Source of the DNA: Gordonia sp. 'Campus'
GTDB taxonomy: Bacteria; Actinomycetota; Actinomycetes; Mycobacteriales; Mycobacteriaceae
Assembly (NCBI RefSeq): GCF_022206305.1
Contig: NZ_JAKOIW010000019.1
Coordinates: 35,130-99,129 of the forward strand
DNA length: 64,000 bases
Direction: 5' to 3'
Shown: piece by piece, positions 18,057 to 25,783 of the stretch
Position numbering within the stretch: the stretch's first letter is position 1
Layout: each line of letters opens with the position of its first letter
Notes under the pieces: model-generated
Seen by the model: only the letters and a program-made list of their open reading frames with translations
What the model was told of the DNA's origin: nothing
Databases searched by the model: none
Made by a program: the position numbers and the translations under genes

Positions 18057-19625
18057 TCACCGAACGCTCAGCGGCACCGGCGTGATCGACGGACCGCTGC
18101 GCACCGTCGCGAGGATCGGGCCCCACCCGGTCCAGAGGTTCACCGGCACGGCGACCGTCGCGTCGGCGGGCAGCGTGATCACCGACGGGCTGACCGCGGT
18201 CCGATCGGTGAAGGTGTCACTGCGCTCGACCGAGAGGCGCAACCGCTGGGCCCGACCCTCGGACCGGACACTCACGCCGGTCGTCGTGGTTCCTACGGCC
18301 ACAGCCGATCCCGGACCGATCGCCAGCTGCGTCGTCTCGGTCGACAACGACCGGAGCGAGTTCTCGGTCGCCACCGCGAATTCGGCGGTCGACGGTGCCG
18401 ACGAGCTCACGCGCAGTCCGTGACGGACCGGATCGACGTCGATCGCGGCCACCGCGCCCGCGGGCACCTCGAGGTCGCCCAGCGCCACCGCTCCGCCCGC
18501 GCTCAGTACGGTCGCATTGATGTCCGCGGTCCGGCCGGCTTCGACACCGTCGACGACGAGTCGGAAGGTGCGCCCGGCGGGCACCGTGATCGTCGCGGAG
18601 TTGTCGTTGTTGAAATGGACCTTCTTGTCTACACCCGCAATGGCGCGTCCGGACAGGTCGGTCACGCGCACGTCCCAGTCCACGTCGCCGACACCGCGTG
18701 CGCCACCGTTGGTGTCCGACACCATGACCACCGTCTCGTCGTTGCGCAGGTCCGGATCCTGGTGTCGGGCCAGGATCGGCGCCAGCGGGACGAGCATCAT
18801 CCTGTTCTTCGGCGAGCCCTGGAAGAGCAGGGTCGGCTCGGTGGGATTGGTGGCCGTCGAGTAGTACCAGCTGTTGGCGGCCGGATCGGCCACGATCATC
18901 TTCTCGACGCCTGGGAAGTTGTTGTCGTACACGACGATGCCGCGCTTGCCCTGGCCCAGGTCGCGGATGGCGATCGGGTTGATTGCGTGTCCGGCGGACT
19001 GCTCCTCGTCGGTGTAGATCGCGAGCACGTAGTTGTCGTTGCGTGCCCAGGCGGACCGCAGTTGCGACAGTGCCTGCGCGACCGTGACCTCCGATTGCAC
19101 GAGGTCGGTCGGTGGGAAGCCCTGCGTGATGAACATGCGGGCGATGAGTTCGTCGAGCGGCGCCGAGGGTCGGATCCCGTAGACGGGCTGCCAGGGCAAC
19201 GCGAGCGGGAACGGGCTGAGACGTTTGGTCGAATACAAGCCGGCGAGCGCCGCCATGCCGAAACAGTGCCCACCGGTCATCGAGTCGTTGAACTCGTCCT
19301 GCAGGAGTTCGGCAACGGTCGTCGGCGAACACACGCCGAGCACGACGCGTGCGCAGACCTCGTCTCCGAAGACGGCGCGCATCCCGTCGATCGACAGACC
19401 TCGCGTGTGCTCGGGGGTGTTCGGTCCCCAGTTCTCGAAGGAGAAGCCGTCCCGCTTGACCTGGAAGTCGGATCGAGCGACCACCTTGCCGGACTGCGGG
19501 TTCACCACGGGCGCGGCGTCGGAGGTACCCGCTGCGACGAACGAGAAGGTCGTCGCCAGGGTCAGTACGAGAACGGCCGCCGAAAGACGGATCGACCGAC
19601 GAAAGCGGCCCTTACCTTTGCGCAT
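18057..19625 (-). CDS. Secreted protein with papain-like Cys-His-Asp/Asn pattern, function unknown
   Basis: A 522-residue protein with a Sec signal peptide (RRSIRLSAAVLVLTLATTF then AGTSDA-AP). The N-terminal half has GGHCFGMAALAGLY (Cys121), SAGHAINPIAI (His213) and VYDNNFPG (Asp234/Asn235). The order and the local context (Cys at a helix start, His before a strand, polar residue about 20 later) are those of papain/C39-like cysteine peptidases and transglutaminase-fold hydrolases. The C-terminal half, from about 330, is beta-rich and Thr/Val-rich, like an adhesion or wall-binding region. I do not recognise a named family, and the peptidase reading is inference. The first gene of a two-gene transcript with the lipoprotein hydrolase. 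Confidence 0.6.
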   Translation of the reverse strand: MRKGKGRFRRSIRLSAAVLVLTLATTFSFVAAGTSDAAPVVNPQSGKVVARSDFQVKRDGFSFENWGPNTPEHTRGLSIDGMRAVFGDEVCARVVLGVCSPTTVAELLQDEFNDSMTGGHCFGMAALAGLYSTKRLSPFPLALPWQPVYGIRPSAPLDELIARMFITQGFPPTDLVQSEVTVAQALSQLRSAWARNDNYVLAIYTDEEQSAGHAINPIAIRDLGQGKRGIVVYDNNFPGVEKMIVADPAANSWYYSTATNPTEPTLLFQGSPKNRMMLVPLAPILARHQDPDLRNDETVVMVSDTNGGARGVGDVDWDVRVTDLSGRAIAGVDKKVHFNNDNSATITVPAGRTFRLVVDGVEAGRTADINATVLSAGGAVALGDLEVPAGAVAAIDVDPVRHGLRVSSSAPSTAEFAVATENSLRSLSTETTQLAIGPGSAVAVGTTTTGVSVRSEGRAQRLRLSVERSDTFTDRTAVSPSVITLPADATVAVPVNLWTGWGPILATVRSGPSITPVPLSVR

Positions 19626-19717
19626 TGCTGAACATTAGCGGGCCAAACGGACATCCTGAACAAATCCTGAGAAAAGATCGGTCGCATTTCTGGTGTTGTC
19701 CCAGAATTGAGGACGAA

Positions 19718-20227
19718 TCACGCCAGAGTGCGCATGTACTTCATCACGACGTTCCAGTCCTCATAGCTCGGCTGCGTGAAGAAGATGTGCTCGCCCTTGA
19801 ACTCCTTGACGCCGTGCACTTCCCGGTCGTCGATGATGAAATCGCCGCGGTTGAGGTTCTTGTGGTGGGAGAGGATCAGGCGTTTGTACGCGGGCGAGTC
19901 CTCGTCACCGCCGATGTATTTCTTCACCCAGAGGAGCTTGTCGGTCCACGCACTCGGGTTCTCCCACGGCGCCGTGGACAGTATGTAGGTGTCGAAGAGT
20001 TCGGCGAGTTCACGGAAGGCCGCTAGCGCACCGGGCAGCGGATCCATCAGGGCGAAGATGCCCGGCACATGGTCGAGGTGGTCCTGATATTCGTCCCGGA
20101 TCTCTGGACTCAGGCGGTCGACCCCGGACTGAAAGTCGACCAAGGTGTTGTCCATGTCGACGTAGAGGACCTTCTTCTTCGGTGCCGGACGTTCCGTGAC
20201 CGAGCCGGTCTCGATGGTCGTGGTCAT
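19718..20227 (-). CDS. HAD-superfamily 5'(3')-deoxyribonucleotidase-like protein
   Basis: A 169-residue protein. YVDMDNTLVDF (about 22-32) contains the DxDxT nucleophile motif of HAD phosphatases. LSTAPWENPSAWTDKLLWV supplies the motif II Ser/Thr and the sequence style of the NT5C 5'(3')-deoxyribonucleotidases, and FIIDDRE is the acidic motif IV. These enzymes dephosphorylate nucleotides, often dTMP/dUMP. It is 65 bases downstream of the citE-like gene on the same strand, so it may be read through from that operon, though a functional link is not obvious. A weak inverted repeat (TTCTGG/CCAGAA, 19688-19706) lies just past the stop. Confidence 0.75.
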   Translation of the reverse strand: MTTTIETGSVTERPAPKKKVLYVDMDNTLVDFQSGVDRLSPEIRDEYQDHLDHVPGIFALMDPLPGALAAFRELAELFDTYILSTAPWENPSAWTDKLLWVKKYIGGDEDSPAYKRLILSHHKNLNRGDFIIDDREVHGVKEFKGEHIFFTQPSYEDWNVVMKYMRTLA

Positions 20228-20292
20228 GTGGGACCGCCTTTCGCGTGGGCCGGCGAGTCACCGACCGCCACCGAACTGCGTACCACCCGGTG

Positions 20293-21135
20293 TCAGGCCT
20301 GCGTCTGCCGGGCCAGCGTCCGTCGGGCGATCCGCGCGACCGCCTCGTCGATCAGACGGCCCGCACTGTCGGTGGCCGCGGCGCCTCCCGCGGCGTCGAA
20401 GGCGGTCAGGACGTCGCGGGCGGAGGCGACCTCGGCGTCGGTCGGCGCCATCCCCGCGCGGGCGGGAGCGATCTGTCGCGGGTGGATGCAGGCGCGCCCG
20501 AGGAAACCGATGGCGGTCAGCCGTCGGGTCTCGTCGGCGAAGCCGTCCGGGTCGTCGATGACCGGCGACGCCGCCCCGAGCGGTGGACCGATCCGTGCGG
20601 CGGCCGACGCGGCGACCACCTGCGAGCGTGCCCACAGCAGTTCGTTGCCGACCACTGTGGTGACCCCGAGGTCGGCGGCGAGGTCGACTTCGCCGATCTG
20701 GAGGAACTCGACCCGCGGTCCGGCCGCGATGGACGCCGCGTTGCAGAGTCCGGCCCCGGTCTCGATCAGGGGCGACACCGGTGTGCGGGGTCGTCCCCAC
20801 TCGGCCTCGAGCTCGGCCAGCATGGCGTCCACCCGCTCGAGCGTCGCCGCGTCGTCGACCTTCGGCAGCCAGACGCCGTCGGCCCCGGCACGCACCGCCA
20901 TGGTGAGGTCGTCGAGGAGTTCGGCTCCGGGGTTGACCCGCACCCAGGCGGGGACGCCGTCCCGGTCGCGGTTCTCCAGCCACCCGCCGACGGCGATGCG
21001 AGCGGTGTCCTTGCCCGACAACGGCACCGCGTCCTCGAGGTCGAGGACCACGGTATCGGTCCCCGAGCCGACCGCCTTGTCGAAGCGCTCGGGCCGGTCA
21101 CCCGGGACGTAGAGGAAGACCAGCGCCTGCGTCAT
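20293..21135 (-). CDS. CitE-like acyl-CoA lyase (HpcH/HpaI aldolase family)
   Basis: A 280-residue TIM-barrel lyase. Conserved blocks in order: DLEDAVPLSGKD (about 33-44, metal and CoA region), RVNPG, PKVDD, PLIETGAGL, GEVDLAADLG (metal-binding Glu/Asp) and CIHPRQI near 217. Its single-domain size fits CitE-like citramalyl-CoA, malyl-CoA or hydroxyglutaryl-CoA lyases, not the citrate lyase beta subunit of an enzyme complex. It is last in the operon, its start overlapping the acyl-CoA dehydrogenase stop by 4 bases. With CaiB and MaoC upstream, cleavage of citramalyl-CoA to acetyl-CoA and pyruvate is the best guess. Confidence 0.8.
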   Translation of the reverse strand: MTQALVFLYVPGDRPERFDKAVGSGTDTVVLDLEDAVPLSGKDTARIAVGGWLENRDRDGVPAWVRVNPGAELLDDLTMAVRAGADGVWLPKVDDAATLERVDAMLAELEAEWGRPRTPVSPLIETGAGLCNAASIAAGPRVEFLQIGEVDLAADLGVTTVVGNELLWARSQVVAASAAARIGPPLGAASPVIDDPDGFADETRRLTAIGFLGRACIHPRQIAPARAGMAPTDAEVASARDVLTAFDAAGGAAATDSAGRLIDEAVARIARRTLARQTQA

Positions 21136-22295
21136 CCGACCGTGACGGTGCCGTTGACGAGCGCCTTGGCGATGACCGTGCGCATGATGTCGTTGGTGCC
21201 CTCACCGATCGACATCAGCGGCGCGTCACGGTAATACCGCTCGACGTTGAACTCGGTCGAATAGCCGTATCCGCCGTGGATGCGCATCGCCTCGAGGCTC
21301 GCGGTGATCGCGGTCTCCGACGCGAAGTACTTGGCCATGCCGGCCTCACCGTCGACGCGCGCACCCGAATCCGCCTTGGCCGCAGCCCAATAGGTCATCA
21401 ACCGTGCGGCCTGCAGCTGTGTGGCGATGTCGGCGAGTTTGAGCTGGATGGCCTGGAAGTCCGAGATCGGCTTGCCGAACGCGGTCCGCTCCCGGGAGTA
21501 GTTGAGCGCGGCGTCGTACGACGCCTGCGCGATGCCGACGCTACGGCCGGCGATGTTCAACCGGCCGATCTCGAGGCCCGACAGCGCCTGCTGCATGCCC
21601 CGGCCCTCGACGCCGCCGAGCAGCGTCGACTGCGGGACGCGCACCTCGTCGAGGAAGATCTCGCACGACTCCGTGCCCTTGTAGCCGAGCTTGCCCATGT
21701 CCCGCTGGACCTCGAAGCCGGGAGTGGTGGTGTCCACCAGCAGGATGCTCATGCCCTTGTGGGCCGGGGTGGCCGACGGGTCGGTCTTCACCAGTACCGG
21801 GAGCACATTCGCGTGACGCGCGTTGGTGATCCAGGTCTTGGTGCCGCGGATGACGTAGTCGTCGCCGTCCTTGGTGGCGGTCGTCTTGATGCCCTGTAGA
21901 TCGGTTCCGGCCCCGGGCTCGGTGAGGCCGATTCCGGTGCGGCACTCACCACTTGCCAGGCGCGGGAGCCACTGTGCCTTCTGTTCGTCGGTGCCGTGGC
22001 GCGCGATCATCCAGCAGGACAGATTGTGACTGCCGAGGATTCCGGCGATGCCCATCCAACCGCGTGCGAGCTCCTCGTAGACGAGGGTGAAGGACACCAT
22101 GTCGAGTTCGAGTCCGCCGAATTCCTCCGGCGTGGTGATCCCGAACAGACCCATTTCCCGCAACCGGTCGACGATCTCGGTGGGATACCGGCCGGTGCGC
22201 TCCCACTCGTTGGCGACCGGGATGATCTCCTTGTCGACGAGCTGGCGCAGGGCGGCGCGAAAGTCGCGCTGTTCGGAGTTGAAGCTGAAATCCAT
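21132..22295 (-). CDS. Acyl-CoA dehydrogenase
   Basis: A 387-residue flavoenzyme of normal length. FAD and substrate motifs are complete: GIGLTEPGAGTDL (about 130-142), TKTWITNARHANV, the middle-domain GRGMQQALSGLEIGRLNIA and the C-terminal RIHGGYGYSTEFNVERYYRD. The EG pair in ISIGEGTND sits where the catalytic base of short/branched-chain dehydrogenases is found. It oxidises an acyl-CoA to the 2-enoyl-CoA. In this operon methylsuccinyl-CoA, glutaryl-type or another branched C5 acyl-CoA is plausible. It overlaps the next gene by ATGA and follows the MmgE/PrpD gene by 74 bases. Confidence 0.85.
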   Translation of the reverse strand: MDFSFNSEQRDFRAALRQLVDKEIIPVANEWERTGRYPTEIVDRLREMGLFGITTPEEFGGLELDMVSFTLVYEELARGWMGIAGILGSHNLSCWMIARHGTDEQKAQWLPRLASGECRTGIGLTEPGAGTDLQGIKTTATKDGDDYVIRGTKTWITNARHANVLPVLVKTDPSATPAHKGMSILLVDTTTPGFEVQRDMGKLGYKGTESCEIFLDEVRVPQSTLLGGVEGRGMQQALSGLEIGRLNIAGRSVGIAQASYDAALNYSRERTAFGKPISDFQAIQLKLADIATQLQAARLMTYWAAAKADSGARVDGEAGMAKYFASETAITASLEAMRIHGGYGYSTEFNVERYYRDAPLMSIGEGTNDIMRTVIAKALVNGTVTVG

Positions 22296-22369
22296 TGTGA
22301 TCCTTGCTCTCAGGCGTGACCGGACGGGTTCGCGGCGGCAAACCCACGGCGAGATGGGCGTGGTGTGTG

Positions 22370-23755
22370 TCAGCCGGCGGCGACGATGGTCGTCGCGAGG
22401 GTGGTGATCGGTACGACCGACGACGCGTTCGAGAGACCGAACACCGCGTCGACGAGGTCATCGGAGGCATCTCCGCCACCGCTGTTCCCACGGAACTTCG
22501 CGGCCACGGCGTCGTCGTCCATCGGCCGGCCCGAAGTGCCACGGCTGCACGGCACCTCGCCGACGACCCGGGAGCCGTCGGCGAAGGTGATGACCGCCCG
22601 GCCGGCGGCGTCGGCGGCCGGGCGGCCATCGGGCACGGTGGTGACCTCGACGAGTCCCGCGGTGGTCGCGACCTCGGGGCGCCCGATCGAGTCCACGGCG
22701 TAGGTGTCCACGGTGACGGCACCGTCGTGCACGAGGGCGGCGACGCTCCACGGCAGGTCGAACTTGGCGTCGTAGACGCTGCGCGGGCTGCGGGTACCGG
22801 TGCCCGGGCCGCAGACGATCTCGACGCTGTCGGGGTGGACGTCGACGGCGATGCTCGTGATCTCTCCCGGCACGATCTCGCGCCCCTGCTCACCGGCCGT
22901 GACCACTGCCGCGCCGACCGCGTCGAGTGCGGCATGCATCAGTTGGCAACTCGGATACGGCTTGATGCCGATACTGGCGCTCTCCCAGCGGGTTCCGAGG
23001 TCGGCCACGATGGTGTCGGGATCTATCTCGCGATCGGCGAGCGCACGGTACAGACCGCGGCGGCCTTCGAGCACCGACTCGGGTCCGCTCGCCCCGGCCA
23101 CCGCGAGCCGCGCGGCCAGGACACCGCTGAAGCCGGCGTTCCCGGGGTGCAGGGTCTTGGTGTTCGCGCCGGTGTCGAGGAACTCGAGGAGCCCACCCGA
23201 CGACGACGCGGCGATGCCGATCGCATTGGTGAGCACACCGGTCCCGGCGCCGTACAGCAATCCGGCGGCGACGGCACCGGCGAGCGGACCGACGACGGCG
23301 GTGGCGTGCAGTCCGCGCGCATGGAACCCGTGGGGCGCAGCCGCGCCGAGACGGCACGCGACCTCGAGCCCGGCCACCAGCGCGACGACGGTGTCGGCGC
23401 CGGTCGCGTCGACCTCCTCGGCGACCGCCAGCACCGCCGGGGCCACGACCGTCGTCGGGTGCACCAGCGCGCCGGCGTGCGTGTCGTCGAAGTCGAGCGC
23501 ATGCATCAGCACGCCGTTGGCGAACGCCGCCGCGGGGGCCGAGATCGCCTCGGCATCTCCGAGCGGGTGGGCCTGGGCGGGACCGCCGAGCGCGCGAGCC
23601 ACCGTCAACCCCGGTCCGCCCTGGCCGAGGCGCCGGGCCCCGATCCCGTTGCCGATGCCGTCGAGCAGGTGTCGGAGTGCGGCGCGGCGGGTGGTCTCGG
23701 GGATGGCGTCGATGCTCAGGCCGGCGGCCCAGCTCGCGAGTCGGCGGGCGGTCAC
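22370..23755 (-). CDS. MmgE/PrpD-family protein
   Basis: A 461-residue protein of the 2-methylcitrate dehydratase/cis-aconitate decarboxylase superfamily. Recognisable blocks are ANGVLMHALDFDDTH (about 79-93), HARGLHATAVVGPLAGAVAAG and an IKPYPSCQLMHAALDA region near 278, all in the all-helical domain. Members dehydrate 2-methylcitrate, decarboxylate cis-aconitate to itaconate, or act on other tricarboxylates and dicarboxylates. Its place between a CaiB transferase and an acyl-CoA dehydrogenase, in an operon without prpB/prpC, argues against the ordinary methylcitrate cycle. It overlaps the CaiB gene by 4 bases. Confidence 0.8.
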   Translation of the reverse strand: MTARRLASWAAGLSIDAIPETTRRAALRHLLDGIGNGIGARRLGQGGPGLTVARALGGPAQAHPLGDAEAISAPAAAFANGVLMHALDFDDTHAGALVHPTTVVAPAVLAVAEEVDATGADTVVALVAGLEVACRLGAAAPHGFHARGLHATAVVGPLAGAVAAGLLYGAGTGVLTNAIGIAASSSGGLLEFLDTGANTKTLHPGNAGFSGVLAARLAVAGASGPESVLEGRRGLYRALADREIDPDTIVADLGTRWESASIGIKPYPSCQLMHAALDAVGAAVVTAGEQGREIVPGEITSIAVDVHPDSVEIVCGPGTGTRSPRSVYDAKFDLPWSVAALVHDGAVTVDTYAVDSIGRPEVATTAGLVEVTTVPDGRPAADAAGRAVITFADGSRVVGEVPCSRGTSGRPMDDDAVAAKFRGNSGGGDASDDLVDAVFGLSNASSVVPITTLATTIVAAG

Positions 23756-24978
23756 GACGGGGCCTGACCAGAGGGAGCCTGGGCGACCGCGCCGAAGGCG
23801 CCGCCGTCGACGAGACCACGGACGTCGTCCGCGCTGTAGCCCAGCAGACCCATCACCTCGTCGAAGTTCTCGTTGCGATGCGGTGCCCGACGATACTCCG
23901 TCTTGTCCGTGCCGAAACGCACCGGCGAGGTCACCTGCCGGACCTCACCCCACACCTCGTGTTCGGTGGTGGCGATGAGACCGCGTGCGAGCGTGTGCTC
24001 CTCGGTGAGCGCCTGCTCGACGTCGTTGATCGGCCCGGTGGGAACCCCGGCTTCGGTCAGCAGCGACACCCAGTGGTCGACGGTCGACTCGGCGAATCGC
24101 TTCTCCAGGATCGGCAGCAGCTCGTCCTTGTGCTGTCCGCGGGCGGCGAAGTCGGTGAACCGCGGGTCGTCGAGCAGCTCGGCCAGACCGATGGCCTCGG
24201 CGAGGCGCACCCAGAACTTCTCCTTGGCGCAGCCGACGACGAACCAACCGTCGGTGGCCTCGAAGGCCTGGAACGGCACCAGCGACGGATGCGCCGAATT
24301 CTTGGTGCGACCCGGACGGTAACCGGCATTGAGATGCCATGCCGCCGGGTAGGTGAGCATGGAGACCGCGGTGTCGTACAGCGAGACGTCGCAGTCGCCG
24401 CCGACACCGTCCCGGCGCGCGGCGTGCAGACCGGCCATCAGGCTCAGGGCGGCGACGAATCCGCCGGAGAAATCCACCAGGGACAGACCGGATTTCGTGG
24501 GGGGTCCGTCCGGGTCGCCGGTGAGGTCCATCCAGCCGGCCAGGCCCTGCAGGATGTAGTCGTAACCGGGCTGTTTGGCGCGCGGACCGGTCATGCCGAA
24601 GCCGGTGAGGCTGCAGCAGACGATCGCCGGGTTGAGGTGTTTGAGGTCGTCGTAGGTGATCTTGATCTTCGCCGGGACGTCGCCGCGCAGGTTGGAGTAG
24701 ACCGCGTCGCTGGTCCGCACGAGGTCCTCGAACACCTTGCGACCGCCGGGGGTCGCGAGATCCAATGAGAGACTGCGCTTGTTGCGATTGAAGGCCTCGA
24801 AGAACAGGGAATCCTCGCCCGAGTTGTACGGGGGGACATACCTTCCGACGTCGCCGCCGGACTGCGGCTCCTCGATCTTCAACACGTCCGCGCCGAGGTC
24901 GGCGAGGTGGACGCTGCCGAACGGGCCGGCGCCGTACTGCTCGATGGCGATGATGCGGACGTCCTCGAGCGGCTTCAT
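23752..24978 (-). CDS. CaiB/BaiF family (class III) CoA-transferase
   Basis: A 408-residue family III CoA-transferase starting MKPLEDVRIIAIEQYGAGPFG. Conserved features are ADLGADVLKIEEPQSGGDVGR (shown as ADLGADVLKIEEPQ near 28-41), RNKRSLSLDLATPGGR (CoA contact) and, near residue 168, the Asp of GLSLVDFSGGFVA that forms the acyl-anhydride intermediate. The C-terminal region has the usual RFAESTVDHW helix. It moves CoA from a donor such as succinyl-CoA to a carboxylic acid. The start at 24978 overlaps the MaoC stop by ATGA. In this operon an itaconate, mesaconate or citramalate CoA-transferase is likely. Confidence 0.85.
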   Translation of the reverse strand: MKPLEDVRIIAIEQYGAGPFGSVHLADLGADVLKIEEPQSGGDVGRYVPPYNSGEDSLFFEAFNRNKRSLSLDLATPGGRKVFEDLVRTSDAVYSNLRGDVPAKIKITYDDLKHLNPAIVCCSLTGFGMTGPRAKQPGYDYILQGLAGWMDLTGDPDGPPTKSGLSLVDFSGGFVAALSLMAGLHAARRDGVGGDCDVSLYDTAVSMLTYPAAWHLNAGYRPGRTKNSAHPSLVPFQAFEATDGWFVVGCAKEKFWVRLAEAIGLAELLDDPRFTDFAARGQHKDELLPILEKRFAESTVDHWVSLLTEAGVPTGPINDVEQALTEEHTLARGLIATTEHEVWGEVRQVTSPVRFGTDKTEYRRAPHRNENFDEVMGLLGYSADDVRGLVDGGAFGAVAQAPSGQAPS

Positions 24979-25529
24979 CCGACGCTCCCCTCGGTGGTTC
25001 CGGTCAGTTCGGTCAGGGACGGGGCCTTGACCTCGGGGAAGTAGTTCTGTCCGATGCCGCTCTCGCGGGTGGCGACCATCACCGAACGCTTCCAGGAGAT
25101 GACGACCTCGCCGTCCTGGTTGATCCCGCGGGTCACCATCGACACGATCCCCGCATAGGGACGCGACTGTGACAGGCGCAGGTCGGTGCAGATGCTCTCG
25201 GCGTAGATGGTGTCGCCGACGTAGACCGGGTGGGCCAGTTTGACGTCGGTGAACTGCAGGTTCGCGACCGCGTTCTGGCTCATGTCGATGACCGAGAGTC
25301 CGAGGACCAGGGCGATGGTCAGACCCGAGTTCACGATGACCTTGCCGTCGGTGATGGGATTCGTCGCGGCGAGGTGGGAGTTGAAGTGGTTCTGGTTGGT
25401 GTTCATCGACAGGCACGTGATCCACGCGTTGTCGGTGTCGGTGATGGTGCGGCCCATCGGGTGTTGGTAGACGTCGCCCACGACGTAGTCCTCGAAGAAG
25501 CGTCCGAGAGTGGCGGGATGGGTGGTCAA
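24975..25529 (-). CDS. MaoC-family enoyl-CoA hydratase
   Basis: A 184-residue hot-dog protein. The block TDTDNAWITCLSMNTNQNH, with Asn and His in the same helix region, holds the MaoC hydratase 2 catalytic pair in a variant form, followed by VNSGLTIALVLGLSV. The style (FFEDYVVGDVYQHPMGRTIT) is that of mesaconyl/itaconyl-CoA hydratases and the MaoC neighbour of citE in mycobacteria. It would hydrate an unsaturated C5-dicarboxyl-CoA to citramalyl-CoA. It is the first gene of the five-gene operon and has a good promoter at 25587-25616. Confidence 0.82.
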   Translation of the reverse strand: MTTHPATLGRFFEDYVVGDVYQHPMGRTITDTDNAWITCLSMNTNQNHFNSHLAATNPITDGKVIVNSGLTIALVLGLSVIDMSQNAVANLQFTDVKLAHPVYVGDTIYAESICTDLRLSQSRPYAGIVSMVTRGINQDGEVVISWKRSVMVATRESGIGQNYFPEVKAPSLTELTGTTEGSVG

Positions 25530-25586
25530 TGGTCCTCCTCAGGGTGCGGCGTCGTGGAGTGCACACAACGAGCCGTGACGCGGACC

Positions 25587-25616
25587 ACCATAAACATCTG
25601 ATCTTTAGAACGTCAA
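25587..25616 (-). promoter_or_regulatory. Promoter of the maoC-caiB-prpD-acad-citE operon
   Basis: On the minus strand TTGACG (25616-25611) and TATGGT (25592-25587) are separated by 18 bases, a good vegetative promoter, about 60 bases upstream of the MaoC start at 25529. Confidence 0.5.
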
Positions 25617-25631
25617 GGATGTGTCCATCCT
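25616..25631. promoter_or_regulatory. Inverted repeat next to the operon promoter
   Basis: AGGATG-TGTC-CATCCT is a perfect repeat with 6-bp arms touching the -35 box of the minus-strand promoter and lying 150 bases upstream of hyuA. It could be an operator shared by the two divergent operons, perhaps for the GntR protein at 31008. Confidence 0.4.
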
Positions 25632-25783
25632 GGCAATACCCTGAGTTTCGTCGCAGGTGTTGCCGAAACCCTCCGATGTATTGCATGATGCTCCGGAGCG
25701 CAGCTATGGCTCAGATCACTCCCGTCAACGGGATACAGCTGAAGACGTCGGGGTGACGGCATGTACAGAGGAAGCGAGTTTCG

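Noticed and set aside
17310..19631. 773-codon plus-strand open frame
   Set aside because: Arg/Pro-rich shadow of the lipoprotein hydrolase and cysteine-peptidase-like genes on the minus strand.
22304..23767. 487-codon plus-strand open frame opposite the MmgE/PrpD gene
   Set aside because: Composition is that of an antisense shadow, with no ribosome site and no motif.
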